In this document: piece by piece, positions 16,356 through 24,240 of the stretch | How positions within the stretch are numbered: the stretch's first letter is position 1 | Layout of the letters: the number at the start of each line of letters is the position of its first letter | Assembly (NCBI GenBank): GCA_964403795.1 | Contig: CAYOHP010000084.1 | Span: forward strand, 1-28,772 | Length of the DNA: 28,772 nucleotides | Reading direction: 5' to 3' | DNA from: CAYOHP01 sp964403795 [NCBI: uncultured bacterium] | Lineage (GTDB): Bacteria > Muiribacteriota > UBA6191 > CAZXTJ01 | Position numbers and translations under genes: made by a program | Notes under the pieces: generated by a model | Database searches by the model: none | What the model was told of the DNA's origin: nothing | What the model saw: only the letters and a program-made list of their open reading frames with translations

Positions 16356-17004
16356 CGGCGTCCGGGCCAGGGTGCTCCTGGTCTCGCACTGCCTGCTCAA
16401 CCCGTTCAGCGCGGTGAAGGGGCGGCGAACCCCCAAGGACACGGCCCGGTACGCGGTGGCGGCGGCGGTCGAGGCCGGGGTCGGGCTGCTGCAGCTGCCC
16501 TGCCCCGAGTTCACCTGGGAAGGCCCCAACCGGTGGGCCAAGAGCTTTGAGCAGTACGACAACGCCTTCTACCGTCGCCACTGCGACGAGCTGGTGGCGC
16601 CGGTCATGGAGCAGCTCGTCGAGTACGTCCGGGATGGCACCGAGGTAGTGGGCGTGATCGGGGTCGGGGGTTCGCCCTCGTGCGGTGCCTACCAGGTGGC
16701 CAAGGGCGAGGACTGGGGTGGCTGCTTCGACCCGGCTGCCGATGGGGGGCCCTGGGAGCCGCCTCCGATCGTCAAGGAGGTCGGCCGCGGCGTGTTCCTC
16801 GACGCCCTGACCCAGGCCATCGAGGCGGCCGGCTGGGAGGTCCCGGTGGTGGCCGTGCCCAAGGACACCGCCGACGCCGAGACCCTGGAGAAGTTCCGTC
16901 GGGCGGTGCGGCTGATGGTCGGGGCCACCGGGGCGCACGGCGCCGACGACTGGGACGAGAGCGAGGACTGGGAGCCGGTCCAGGGCGAGCGGCCATCGCC
17001 TTGA
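16348..17004 (+). CDS. TudS/DUF523-related putative desulfidase (CD3072-type)
   Basis: This 218-residue protein has the cysteine pattern of the TudS/DUF523 group: HCLLNPF (Cys15), LPCPEF (Cys52, Glu54) and GSPSCG (Cys112). In characterised members three such cysteines hold a [4Fe-4S] cluster used to remove sulfur from thiouracil-type substrates. The substrate of this subgroup is unknown, and so is whether this protein is active. The GTG at 16348 lies inside the end of hemL (8-base overlap) and puts the conserved SHCLLN close to the N-terminus as expected. Its stop overlaps the next ATG (TGATG). Translational coupling with hemL is likely. Confidence 0.75.
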   Translation: MDDGVRARVLLVSHCLLNPFSAVKGRRTPKDTARYAVAAAVEAGVGLLQLPCPEFTWEGPNRWAKSFEQYDNAFYRRHCDELVAPVMEQLVEYVRDGTEVVGVIGVGGSPSCGAYQVAKGEDWGGCFDPAADGGPWEPPPIVKEVGRGVFLDALTQAIEAAGWEVPVVAVPKDTADAETLEKFRRAVRLMVGATGAHGADDWDESEDWEPVQGERPSP

Positions 17005-17633
17005 TGGCGCCCGACGGGTCTCCTTCCTTCCGAGACGTGCCTTCCCCCTCGGAGGTGCCACCGGTCCAGCCCGGGGGCCCTCCGAGGGGTTCTTTCGTCT
17101 CCGGGGGAAGGCTGGTCGCGGCACTCCTGGCCGGCGTGGCCTGGGCCGGGATGCGTTCCGCCCCCTGGCCCCAGGTCTGGGCCTGGATCCTGACGGCCGA
17201 GGTGCTCTGGATACCTCTTTCGCTGCTGGCGGGCGAGAGCGCCGGGAAGCGGCGCAGCTGGCGCACCGGGAGCGGGTTCGAAGTCCGGCTCGGGCTGGGG
17301 ATGGCGATGCTGGTGCCGGGTGCCTGGTTCGCCCGGGGGGCGAAACCCTCGATCTGGCTGCTCCTCACGGTGGGGCCCGCCGTGACCCGGCTCTGGGAGT
17401 CGCTCTCGGAGCCGGATCCAGCCCGGAGCGGGCTCTGCATGCAGCGTCAGGCAATCCGGGGAGGCGTTTCCCTGCTCCTGGCCTTGCTGGTCTCGGTATC
17501 GGTTCCGGGCGAGTGGCTGGGAATCGTGTCCGAGGCGACGACTGTCGGTGGTGGTGGGCTCTGGGAGCGGGAGCCGATCCGGGCTTACCTGGCCGCGGCG
17601 CTCTACTTCGGGGTCCTGGCCGTGGCTCCCTGA
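17004..17633 (+). CDS. Polytopic membrane protein of unknown function
   Basis: This 209-residue product has about 35 polar, Pro-rich residues, then five or six hydrophobic segments (for example LVAALLAGVAWAGM, VWAWILTAEVLWIPLSLLAG, SIWLLLTVGPAV, VSLLLALLVSVSV and AYLAAALYFGVLAV). It is probably an inner-membrane protein. The ATG shares one base with the preceding stop (TGATG), which supports both the start and coupling to the TudS-like gene. I recognise no family or motif; the polar residues between helices show no obvious active-site signature. Confidence 0.65.
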   Translation: MAPDGSPSFRDVPSPSEVPPVQPGGPPRGSFVSGGRLVAALLAGVAWAGMRSAPWPQVWAWILTAEVLWIPLSLLAGESAGKRRSWRTGSGFEVRLGLGMAMLVPGAWFARGAKPSIWLLLTVGPAVTRLWESLSEPDPARSGLCMQRQAIRGGVSLLLALLVSVSVPGEWLGIVSEATTVGGGGLWEREPIRAYLAAALYFGVLAVAP

Positions 17634-17798
17634 GCCGATCACCCACTGTCGCCCGAATAAAATCTGTCCGACACTATTGCCCCTGATTTTGGCATTCCGG
17701 TAGGCTTCCCGGACCGCCGGTTCGCCGGTGGCAGCCCCGGGGGAGGGGGATTCCACGACGGAGTTCGCCGTGGTGTCCTGTTCCCTCTAAACTTTCTG

Positions 17799-17824
17799 TG
17801 GCACCACTACCGATAGTGGTGTCA
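17799..17824 (+). promoter_or_regulatory. NrdR-box-like palindrome upstream of nrdJ
   Basis: CACCACTA-CCGA-TAGTGGTG (17802-17821) is a perfect 8-bp inverted repeat, extended to 11 pairs (one G-T) at 17799-17824. The inner 14 bases CACTA-N4-TAGTG have the same length and outer bases as NrdR boxes (consensus close to acaCwAtATaTwGtgt), which regulate ribonucleotide reductase genes. The centre CCGA differs from the usual TATA. As RNA it would also make a stable hairpin. A weak promoter (TTCGCC 17764-17769, 16 bp, TCTAAA 17786-17791) would place it just after the start of transcription. Confidence 0.45.
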
Positions 17825-17868
17825 GCAGGGAGTTGGGGCGAACGACCACAACATTTGCGGGTAGGACC

Positions 17869-17896
17869 TTGACGGGTCGGGATCCGGGGCTATACA
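17869..17896 (+). promoter_or_regulatory. Sigma70-like promoter of nrdJ
   Basis: TTGACG (17869-17874, five of six matches to TTGACA) and TATACA (17891-17896, four of six to TATAAT) are separated by 16 bp. The start would be near 17903, giving a 57-base leader. The -10 lies inside an inverted repeat GGGGCT-N11-AGCCCC, a possible operator. Confidence 0.5.
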
Positions 17897-17959
17897 CAAG
17901 ACAGCCCCAATGGACCGGGGATTTGTCAGGGTTCAGGAGACGAAGGGCAGGGGCCTCCA

Positions 17960-20900
17960 GTGAAGATCGACCGCCGTTTCACCGTTGCCGGCAAGGATCC
18001 GCTCGCGAACATCCCGTTCGAGGAACGTTCGTCCGAGATCCGTAACCCCGACGGGTCGGTGGTCTTCCAGCAGGTGGGCATCCGGGTGCCCTCCCACTGG
18101 TCCCAGGTGGCCACCGACATCCTGGCCCAGAAGTACTTCCGCAAGACGGGGGTGCCCGGCACCGGGGGCGAGACCGACGCTCGCCAGGTGTTCGAGCGCA
18201 TGGCCGGGTGCTGGACCCACTGGGGCCACGAGTACGGCTACTTCGAGAGCGCCGACGACGCCCAGACCTTCAAGGACGAGCTGGTCCACATGCTGGCGAA
18301 GCAGGTGGCGGCCCCCAACTCGCCCCAGTGGTTCAACACCGGGCTGCACCACGCCTACGGCATCACCGGGCCGGCCCAGGGTCACAGCTACGTGAACCCG
18401 GTGACCGGGGCGCTGGAGCGCTCCGCCACCGCCTACGAGCGGCCCCAGCCCCACGCCTGCTTCATCCAGTCGGTCAAGGACGACCTGGTGGGCGGCGGCG
18501 GCATCATGGACCTCTGGCGCCGGGAGGCCCTGCTCTTCAAGTACGGCTCCGGCACCGGCACCAACTTCTCCGAGCTCCGGGGCGAGGGCGAGCCCCTCTC
18601 CGGCGGCGGCCGTTCCTCGGGCCTGATGTCGTTCCTGAAGATCGGCGACCGGGCCGCCGGCGCCATCAAGTCGGGCGGCACCACCCGGCGGGCGGCCAAG
18701 ATGGTCTGCCTCGACCTCGACCACCCCGATGCCCTCTCCTTCATCGACTGGAAGGTCGTCGAGGAGCAGAAGGTGGCGGCCCTGGTGGCCGGTTCCAAGG
18801 CCTGCAAGAAGGCCGTTGCCGGTCTCGAGGCAGCGTTGGCGCCGGTCGACGGCTCCAAGGTCGAGGCCGACCCCAAGAAGAACAAGAAGCTGGCGGAGGC
18901 GATCCGGGCGGCCCGCAAGTCGGCGGTCCCCGAGGCCTACATCCAGAAGGTCCTCGACTGGGCGCGCCAGGGCCACGGCCCGATGGAATTCCCCGAGTTC
19001 GACACCGACTGGGGCAGCGACGCCTACTACACCGTCTCGGGCCAGAACTCGAACAACTCGGTCCGCATCCCCAACCGCTTCTTCGAGGTGATGGAGCGGG
19101 ACGGCGAGTGGAACTTCGTGCGCCGCACCGACGGCAAGATCGCCGCCAAGAAGCCCGCTCGCGAGGTCTGGGAGCGGATCTCCCGGGCCGCCTGGGCCTC
19201 GGCCGACCCCGGGGTCCAGTACGACACCACCATCAACGAGTGGCACACCTGCCCGGTGGACGGAGCGATCCGGGCCTCCAACCCGTGCTCCGAGTACATG
19301 TTCCTGGACGACACCGCCTGCAACCTGGCGTCGATCAACCTGGCGCTGTTCCTGGGCGACGACGGCCGGTTCGACGTCGAGGGCTTCCGCCACGCCTGCC
19401 GGCTGTGGACCGTGGTGCTCGAGATCTCGGTGTTGATGGCCGCCTACCCCTCCGAGGAGATCGCCCGGCGGAGCTGGGACTACCGGACCCTGGGCCTCGG
19501 CTACGCCAACCTCGGCACCGTGCTGATGCGGATGGGCCTGCCCTACGACTCCGAGGAGGGGCGGGCGATCTGCGCCGCCATCACTGCGGTGATGACCGGG
19601 ACCGCCTACGCCACCTCGGCCGAGATGGCCGGTGAACTCGGACCCTTCAACGCCTTCCCCAGGAACCGGGAGGCGATGCTGCGGGTGATCCGCAACCACC
19701 GGCGGGCCGCCTACGATGCCCCGGCCGGGGAGTATGAGGGCCTGACGATCCGTCCCCATGGGATCGACGCCCGACGCTGTCCGGCGTACCTCGTGGAGGC
19801 CGCCCGGGCCGACTGGGACCGGGCCCTCGAACTCGGCACCAGGAACGGCTTCCGCAATGCCCAGGTCACGGTGTTGGCGCCCACCGGCACCATCGGCCTG
19901 GTGATGGACTGCGACACCACCGGGATCGAGCCCGATTACGCGCTGGTCAAGTTCAAGAAGCTCGCCGGCGGGGGCTACTTCAAGATCGCCAATGGCTCGG
20001 TCTCCGACGCCCTGCGTACCCTCGGCTACCGCCGTGACCAGGCCGAGGACGTGGTGGCCTGGCTCAGGGGACGCGCCACCCTGAAGGGCGCTCCCGGGGT
20101 GAACCACGAGACCCTGGCCGCCAAGGGTTTCGGACCCGACGTGCTGCGCCGGGTGGAGAAGGCCCTGGAGGATGCCTTCGACATCCGCTACGCCTTCAGC
20201 CGCTTCGTGCTCGGCGACGAATTCCTGACCGGGACCCTGGGGATCGCCCGGGACCGGCTCGAGGACCCGGGCCTCTCGGTCCTGAAGGAGATCGGCTTCA
20301 GCCCGGCCGAGATCGACGCCGCCAACGACTATTGCTGCGGGACCATGACCGTCGAGGGCGCTCCCCACCTGAAGGCCGAGCACCTCCCGGTGTTCGACTG
20401 CGCCAACCGGTGCGGCAAGCGGGGCACCCGCTTCATCGCGGTGGGTGGCCACATCGAGATGATGGCGGCGGCCCAGCCCTTCCTCTCGGGCGCCATCTCG
20501 AAGACGATCAACATGCCGAGCGAGGCCAGCGTCTCCGAGGTCGGGGACGCCTACTACTCGTCGTGGCGGGCCATGCTCAAGGCGGTGGCCCTGTACCGGG
20601 ACGGCTCCAAGCTGAGCCAGCCGCTCTCGGCCCTCTCGGATCTCGATCTCGCCGAGGTGGAGGAGGCGGAGACCCCGGCGGCCAAGGTCGAGAAGCTCGC
20701 CGAGCGGCTGGTGGTGCGCTACCTCTCGCAGCGGCGCAAGCTCCCCGACCGCCGCCGCGGCTACACCCAGAAGGCCCGGGTCGGCGGCCACAAAGTCTAC
20801 CTCCGGACCGGCGAGTACGAGGACGGCTCGGTGGGCGAGATCTTCGTCGACATGCACCGGGAAGGAGCGGCCTTCCGGAGCCTGATGAACTGCTTCGCGA

Positions 20901-21445
20901 TCGCCATTTCTCTCGGGCTCCAGCATGGGGTGCCGCTCGAGGAGTACGTCGACGCCTTCACCTTCGTGCGCTTCGAGCCCAACGGGATCGTCACCGGCAA
21001 CGACCGGATCAAGATGGCCACGTCGGTCATCGACTACATCTTCCGGGAACTGGCCGTGTCCTACCTGGGTCGGACCGACCTGGCCCACGTGGCCGCCGAG
21101 CAGGTGGACCTCGACGGCACCAAGAACGTCCGCGACGAGTACGCCGAGGCGGGGGCCGACGGCGAGGAGGCGATCGACGAGCAGGCCGAGGCCGCGGTCG
21201 GCCAGGACGGCTTCGGTTTCTCCCGGGGCCTCACCCTGGTCTCCTCGTCCCGGGCCCAGGGCGCGGGGGGCGGAGCGCCGGCGGCGGCCATCTCGCTGGG
21301 AGCCTCCCGGGGACGCTCTATGCAGGAGGCCAAGGCCAAGGGCTACGAGGGCGATGCCTGCCCCGAGTGCCTGCAGTTCACGCTGGTGCGCAACGGCACC
21401 TGCCTGAAGTGCGTGAGCTGCGGATCCACCACCGGCTGTTCCTAG
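17960..21445 (+). CDS. nrdJ: Adenosylcobalamin-dependent (class II) ribonucleotide reductase
   Basis: NrdJ reduces ribonucleotides to deoxyribonucleotides using adenosylcobalamin, independent of oxygen. The 1161-residue product has the long NrdJ form. The N-terminal [10 protein letters not shown]...[10 protein letters not shown] is typical, and no ATP-cone precedes it. The active-site motif NPCSE has its Cys at residue 443, within [21 protein letters not shown]. The glycyl-radical-type barrel core continues with [26 protein letters not shown]-like region (about 925-1050) and a cysteine-rich tail (C1134, C1137, C1148, C1151, C1154, C1160) end the protein; the tail probably relays reducing power from thioredoxin. 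The GTG start has an AGGGG site about 7 bases upstream. No nrdAB is seen nearby. Confidence 0.95.
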   Translation: MKIDRRFTVAGKDPLANIPFEERSSEIRNPDGSVVFQQVGIRVPSHWSQVATDILAQKYFRKTGVPGTGGETDARQVFERMAGCWTHWGHEYGYFESADDAQTFKDELVHMLAKQVAAPNSPQWFNTGLHHAYGITGPAQGHSYVNPVTGALERSATAYERPQPHACFIQSVKDDLVGGGGIMDLWRREALLFKYGSGTGTNFSELRGEGEPLSGGGRSSGLMSFLKIGDRAAGAIKSGGTTRRAAKMVCLDLDHPDALSFIDWKVVEEQKVAALVAGSKACKKAVAGLEAALAPVDGSKVEADPKKNKKLAEAIRAARKSAVPEAYIQKVLDWARQGHGPMEFPEFDTDWGSDAYYTVSGQNSNNSVRIPNRFFEVMERDGEWNFVRRTDGKIAAKKPAREVWERISRAAWASADPGVQYDTTINEWHTCPVDGAIRASNPCSEYMFLDDTACNLASINLALFLGDDGRFDVEGFRHACRLWTVVLEISVLMAAYPSEEIARRSWDYRTLGLGYANLGTVLMRMGLPYDSEEGRAICAAITAVMTGTAYATSAEMAGELGPFNAFPRNREAMLRVIRNHRRAAYDAPAGEYEGLTIRPHGIDARRCPAYLVEAARADWDRALELGTRNGFRNAQVTVLAPTGTIGLVMDCDTTGIEPDYALVKFKKLAGGGYFKIANGSVSDALRTLGYRRDQAEDVVAWLRGRATLKGAPGVNHETLAAKGFGPDVLRRVEKALEDAFDIRYAFSRFVLGDEFLTGTLGIARDRLEDPGLSVLKEIGFSPAEIDAANDYCCGTMTVEGAPHLKAEHLPVFDCANRCGKRGTRFIAVGGHIEMMAAAQPFLSGAISKTINMPSEASVSEVGDAYYSSWRAMLKAVALYRDGSKLSQPLSALSDLDLAEVEEAETPAAKVEKLAERLVVRYLSQRRKLPDRRRGYTQKARVGGHKVYLRTGEYEDGSVGEIFVDMHREGAAFRSLMNCFAIAISLGLQHGVPLEEYVDAFTFVRFEPNGIVTGNDRIKMATSVIDYIFRELAVSYLGRTDLAHVAAEQVDLDGTKNVRDEYAEAGADGEEAIDEQAEAAVGQDGFGFSRGLTLVSSSRAQGAGGGAPAAAISLGASRGRSMQEAKAKGYEGDACPECLQFTLVRNGTCLKCVSCGSTTGCS

Positions 21446-21473
21446 TCCCCTGGACCCGGGGTTCCTGACGCTT

Positions 21474-21486
21474 CCTTCGCCGAAGG
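21474..21486 (+). terminator. Weak hairpin after nrdJ
   Basis: CCTTC-GCC-GAAGG forms a small perfect stem 28 bases after the nrdJ stop, but no T-tract follows. It is a candidate for transcription termination or 3' end stabilisation, not a clear intrinsic terminator. Confidence 0.25.
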
Positions 21487-21504
21487 GTGTCAACTCGGTG
21501 AGAA

Positions 21505-21828
21505 GTGCCCTCCCGACTTGCCGGGGACGTGTCCCGGGGGTATTCGTTGCTGAGGGACGGATCGATCCTGGGGGTCGAGGAGGCTCCATTGGGGAGCGAA
21601 GCGCGTCGGCGCGACCGGGTGCCGCAGACCCATCCGGGACTGCGGGTGAAGCCTTCGGTCCTGGAGGACCGGACCCGTCCTGAGTGCCGGGCCTGGCTGG
21701 CCGGGCTGGTCGTCCTCTTCCTGCTGCTGGTGGTCCTGCTCCCGCTGGGCGGATTCCGGGACAGCCGCGTCTCGAGCTCGCTGGCGGGCCGCATGGGCGC
21801 CGCCGCGGTCGAAGTCCCGGTCCGCTGA
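21505..21828 (+). CDS. Possible small single-pass membrane protein
   Basis: This open frame of 107 codons starts with GTG. It encodes a polar, Arg-rich N-terminal part (about 1-62), one strong membrane helix (WLAGLVVLFLLLVVLLPLGG, about 64-83) and a short C-terminal tail. The hydrophobic block of 20 residues in an otherwise polar frame is the main evidence that it is coding. There is no good ribosome-binding site, several downstream GTG/CTG codons exist, and I recognise no family. If it is not a gene, the 569 bases between nrdJ and the phasin gene hold only the nrdJ end hairpin and the phasin promoter. Confidence 0.4.
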   Translation: MPSRLAGDVSRGYSLLRDGSILGVEEAPLGSEARRRDRVPQTHPGLRVKPSVLEDRTRPECRAWLAGLVVLFLLLVVLLPLGGFRDSRVSSSLAGRMGAAAVEVPVR

Positions 21829-21916
21829 TCCGGGCCTGACCCTTCCCTGCCTGGGTTCCTCCGAAGCCCGCTCCCTGTGCGGTTCACCGCGATTCTTTGT
21901 GCGATATTGAGAAAAT

Positions 21917-21949
21917 GTTTTGCGAACGCAAAACGTGGGGTGGTACAGT
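21917..21949 (+). promoter_or_regulatory. PhaR-type operator over the phasin operon promoter
   Basis: GTTTTGCG-AA-CGCAAAAC (21917-21934) is a perfect 8-bp palindrome containing TTGC-N4-GCAA at 21920-21931. Its first half doubles as a -35 (TTGCGA, 21920-21925); 18 bp later is TACAGT (21944-21949) as -10. The same arrangement recurs before the second PHA operon at 26366-26395. TGC-rich palindromes are the known targets of PhaR repressors, and phaR is 4 kb away. A bound repressor here would block RNA polymerase. Confidence 0.7.
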
Positions 21950-21957
21950 TCCCTCGT

Positions 21958-21974
21958 CCGGGGGAGGTCCCCGG
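21958..21974 (+). promoter_or_regulatory. 5' leader hairpin of the phasin operon
   Basis: CCGGGG-GAGGT-CCCCGG is a perfect 6-bp stem with a 5-base loop, placed at the very 5' end of the predicted transcript (start about 21956). Terminal hairpins of this kind can protect abundant mRNAs from decay. Function is inferred. Confidence 0.4.
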
Positions 21975-22014
21975 CAGGCAGTCACAGACCACGGGCAAGA
22001 CGAGGGAGTCGATC

Positions 22015-22320
22015 ATGAAGGCACAGGTCAAGGGCAACGACGAGTTCCGCAAGATGGCCGAGAAGGCCGGCGAAGTGTTCGAGAAGGCCGGCGAGGAGAG
22101 CTGGGCTCTCGGTGTGCGGATGCAGGACGAGTTCCTGGCGCTGGCCGAGAAGCAGATGGACCTGGTGCAGGAGAGCCTGCGCTTCGCCCTGGACAACCAG
22201 CGGGAGATGTTCCGCATGGTCCGGTCCAACCTGGAGGCCGGCCGCAAGCTCGCCAAGCAGGGCATCGAGGAGATGGCCCAGAAGGCCAAGGCTTCCGTCC
22301 CGGCGGCGTCGGCCAACTGA
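22015..22320 (+). CDS. Phasin-like PHA granule-associated protein
   Basis: This 101-residue, almost entirely helical protein is rich in Glu, Lys, Ala and Met, with amphipathic stretches such as EFLALAEKQMDLVQESLRFALDNQREMFRMV, and no cysteine or signal peptide. It resembles phasins, which coat PHA granules, and could also serve as the small partner subunit of the synthase that follows. A GAGGGA site precedes the ATG. The PHA synthase gene starts 29 bases after the stop. Expression is probably controlled by PhaR through the operator at 21917-21934. A phasin role rests on composition and context, since short phasins have little sequence signature. Confidence 0.72.
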   Translation: MKAQVKGNDEFRKMAEKAGEVFEKAGEESWALGVRMQDEFLALAEKQMDLVQESLRFALDNQREMFRMVRSNLEAGRKLAKQGIEEMAQKAKASVPAASAN

Positions 22321-22349
22321 GATCGCCAGGAACCGAGGAGGGTAGCGCC

Positions 22350-23459
22350 ATGTTCCCCATCGACCCGACCGGGGGGTTGGACGAGCTCTGGAAGGCCCCG
22401 CGCCGGATCCACAACCTGATCCGGGTCGCCAAGGGCGAATTCGAGCCCGTTCTCGAGCCGACCCCGAGCCGGGAAGTGGCCCGATGGGGACGGATCCGGC
22501 TCCTCGCCTACGCTCCGGTGGGCGAGCCGGTCCGGGCGCCCCTCCTCCTGGTGCCCTCCATCATCAACCGGCACTACGTGCTCGACCTGCGGCCGGGAGC
22601 CAGCCTGGTCGAGCATCTGACCGGGCAGGGCATCCCGGTCTACCTGATCGACTGGGGGCGCCCCAACCCCCAGGACCGGTTCATGACCATGGCCGACCAC
22701 GTGCTCCGGCACTTGCATCATGCGGTGCGGAAGACCTGCCGGGACGCCGGGGTCGATCGGGTCCACCTGCTGGGCTACTGCATCGGGGGCACGCTCGCCA
22801 CCATGTACGCGGCGCTCCGCCCCGAGCGGGTCGCCGGCCTGGTGGCCCTGACCGCCCCGATCGGGTTCCGGGACGACGGGATCCTGGCCTGCTGGGCCAA
22901 CCGCGGCGACGTGCCGGCCGACCATTTCCGGCGGGCCTGGGGCAACGTGAGCGGCGAGTTCCTCCAGGGGAGCTTCCTGCTGCTCCAGCCCGGAGCCCAG
23001 GCCGGGAAGCTCCGGTCGTTGGCGGAGAACCTGTGGGACGACGGCTTCGTCGAGCGGTACATGGCCCTCGAGGCCTGGGTGACCGACAACGTCGACGTGC
23101 CCGGCGACACCTACCGTTCGCTGATCCGGGATCTCTACGAGGGCGACAAGCTGCTCTCGGGCGAGATGGAGCTCGACGGCGAGCGGGTGGACCTCTCCCG
23201 CATCGAGGCACCGGTGCTGGTGGCGACCTCGGCCAAGGACCACATCGTCCCCGACCCTTCGGCCTCGGTCCTGGCCGAGCGGGTGGGCAGCCGGGATGTG
23301 ACCCATCTCGACTTCCCGGGGGGACACATCGGCGTGGTGGTCGGATCGGCCGCCAGGCGCGGCCTATGGCCAGCGCTTACCGAATGGTTGAAAGCCCGCC
23401 CGGTGGTCCCGGGCGAAGGACCCGAGGCCGCCGGCCTCGGCGACGGGAGCATCTCGTGA
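22350..23459 (+). CDS. phaC: Class III-type polyhydroxyalkanoate synthase 1
   Basis: PhaC polymerises (R)-3-hydroxyacyl-CoA into PHA at the granule surface. The 369-residue length fits class III or IV catalytic subunits. The alpha/beta-hydrolase fold has the lipase-like box GYCIGG with catalytic Cys144. The other triad residues are Asp297 in TSAKDHIVP and His326 in GGHIGVVVG. The spacing agrees closely with characterised class III enzymes. VPSIINRHYVLDL and YLIDWGRPNPQDR are further family signatures. An AGGAGGG site precedes the ATG at 22350. The stop overlaps the next start (GTGA). The partner subunit is probably the upstream phasin-like protein or the PhaE-like protein at 26465. Confidence 0.92.
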   Translation: MFPIDPTGGLDELWKAPRRIHNLIRVAKGEFEPVLEPTPSREVARWGRIRLLAYAPVGEPVRAPLLLVPSIINRHYVLDLRPGASLVEHLTGQGIPVYLIDWGRPNPQDRFMTMADHVLRHLHHAVRKTCRDAGVDRVHLLGYCIGGTLATMYAALRPERVAGLVALTAPIGFRDDGILACWANRGDVPADHFRRAWGNVSGEFLQGSFLLLQPGAQAGKLRSLAENLWDDGFVERYMALEAWVTDNVDVPGDTYRSLIRDLYEGDKLLSGEMELDGERVDLSRIEAPVLVATSAKDHIVPDPSASVLAERVGSRDVTHLDFPGGHIGVVVGSAARRGLWPALTEWLKARPVVPGEGPEAAGLGDGSIS

Positions 23460-24196
23460 GACTCGACGACAAGGTCTGCCTGGTCACCGGTGCGGGACGC
23501 GGGATCGGTCGGGAAACGGCCCGGCGCCTCGCCCGCGAAGGGGCCAAGGTCGCCATCTGGGACCTCCGGGAAGGCGAGCTCGAGGAGGCGGCCGAGGATC
23601 TCCGGGCGCTCGGCGCCAAGACCCACGCCGCGGTGGTCGACGTGACCGACGAGGCCTCGGTGGCCGAGGGGATGGTTGCGATCGAGCGGAACCTGGGCGG
23701 GATCCACGGGGTCGTGAACAACGCCGGGATCACCCGGGACTCCATGCTCCACAAGATGGAGGTCGCCGACTTCGACCTGGTGATCAACGTGAATCTCCGG
23801 GGCGTGTTCCTGGTGGGCCGCGAGGCCGCCCGCCGGATGCGCGAGCAGGGCAACGGGGCGATCGTGAACATCTCCTCGGTGGTCGGCGTCCACGGCAACG
23901 TCGGCCAGTCGAACTACGCCGCCAGCAAGGCCGGGGTGATCGGGATGACCCGCACCTGGTCCAAGGAGCTCGCCGGCAAGGGCGTGCGCGTCAACGCGGT
24001 GGCCCCCGGGTATACCGAGACCGAGATGATGGCCACGGTGCCCGAGAAGGTGCTGGCCGGGATCCGGGACAAGACGCCGATGAAGCGCCTGGGCCGGACC
24101 TCCGAGATCGCCGCGGCGGTCGCCTTCCTGCTCTCGGACGACGCCGGCTACGTCACCGGCCAGGTCCTGGGAGTCGACGGCGGTCTGGTTTTGTAG
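23456..24196 (+). CDS. phaB: SDR-family 3-oxoacyl-(CoA/ACP) reductase, PhaB/FabG-like
   Basis: This short-chain dehydrogenase probably reduces acetoacetyl-CoA to (R)-3-hydroxybutyryl-CoA for the synthase. The 246-residue length is that of FabG/PhaB. TGAGRGIG (11-18) is the cofactor-binding motif, NNAG is at 89-92, Asn111 follows, and the catalytic Ser140/141, Tyr154 and Lys158 (YAASK) are intact. The second strand ends in an acidic residue (IWDLREG, Asp36), which in this family usually favours NADH over NADPH. The GTG start overlaps the phaC stop by 4 bases. FabG and PhaB cannot be separated by sequence; its place within the PHA operon argues for PhaB. Confidence 0.88.
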   Translation: MRLDDKVCLVTGAGRGIGRETARRLAREGAKVAIWDLREGELEEAAEDLRALGAKTHAAVVDVTDEASVAEGMVAIERNLGGIHGVVNNAGITRDSMLHKMEVADFDLVINVNLRGVFLVGREAARRMREQGNGAIVNISSVVGVHGNVGQSNYAASKAGVIGMTRTWSKELAGKGVRVNAVAPGYTETEMMATVPEKVLAGIRDKTPMKRLGRTSEIAAAVAFLLSDDAGYVTGQVLGVDGGLVL

Positions 24197-24240
24197 ATCT
24201 GCCGAAGTACTCTCTCGCCCGGCGGGAGAGGAACCTTCGC

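Larger units (their letters stand above)
17634..17959 (+). other. 326-base regulatory region before nrdJ
   Basis: No gene is seen here. The region is noticeably richer in A and T than its surroundings. It contains a half-palindrome ACACTATT at 17671-17678, a long palindrome at 17799-17824, a sigma70-like promoter at 17869-17896 and an inverted repeat GGGGCT/AGCCCC (17886-17891 with 17903-17908) that spans the -10. I looked for a cobalamin riboswitch because nrdJ is B12-dependent, but could not align its conserved boxes. Confidence 0.6.

Noticed and set aside
14985-16562. Upstream extension of the minus-strand pseudokinase frame across hemL
   Set aside because: The extension lies antisense to hemL and is low complexity. 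The ATG at 14984 places the kinase-like domain at the normal distance from the N-terminus.
17634-17959. Cobalamin riboswitch before the B12-dependent nrdJ
   Set aside because: GTCAGG and TTCAGGAGACGAAGGGCAG near 17926-17951 loosely recall the B12 box, but the other conserved elements (GCCACTG and the GGGAA/GGTG core) could not be placed in order. A covariance-model search would decide.
17933-21589. Antisense open frame of about 1200 codons opposite nrdJ
   Set aside because: It is a by-product of the extreme G/C third-position bias of nrdJ. The translated product is a low-complexity Gly/Val/His/Asp-rich sequence with no family pattern, whereas nrdJ on the plus strand is unmistakable.
24209-24235. 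Separate promoter or attenuator before the acyl-CoA synthetase gene
   Set aside because: TACTCT and the CTCTC/GAGAG inverted repeat are present, but there is no -35 and only 44 bases separate the gene from phaB. Operon read-through is simpler.
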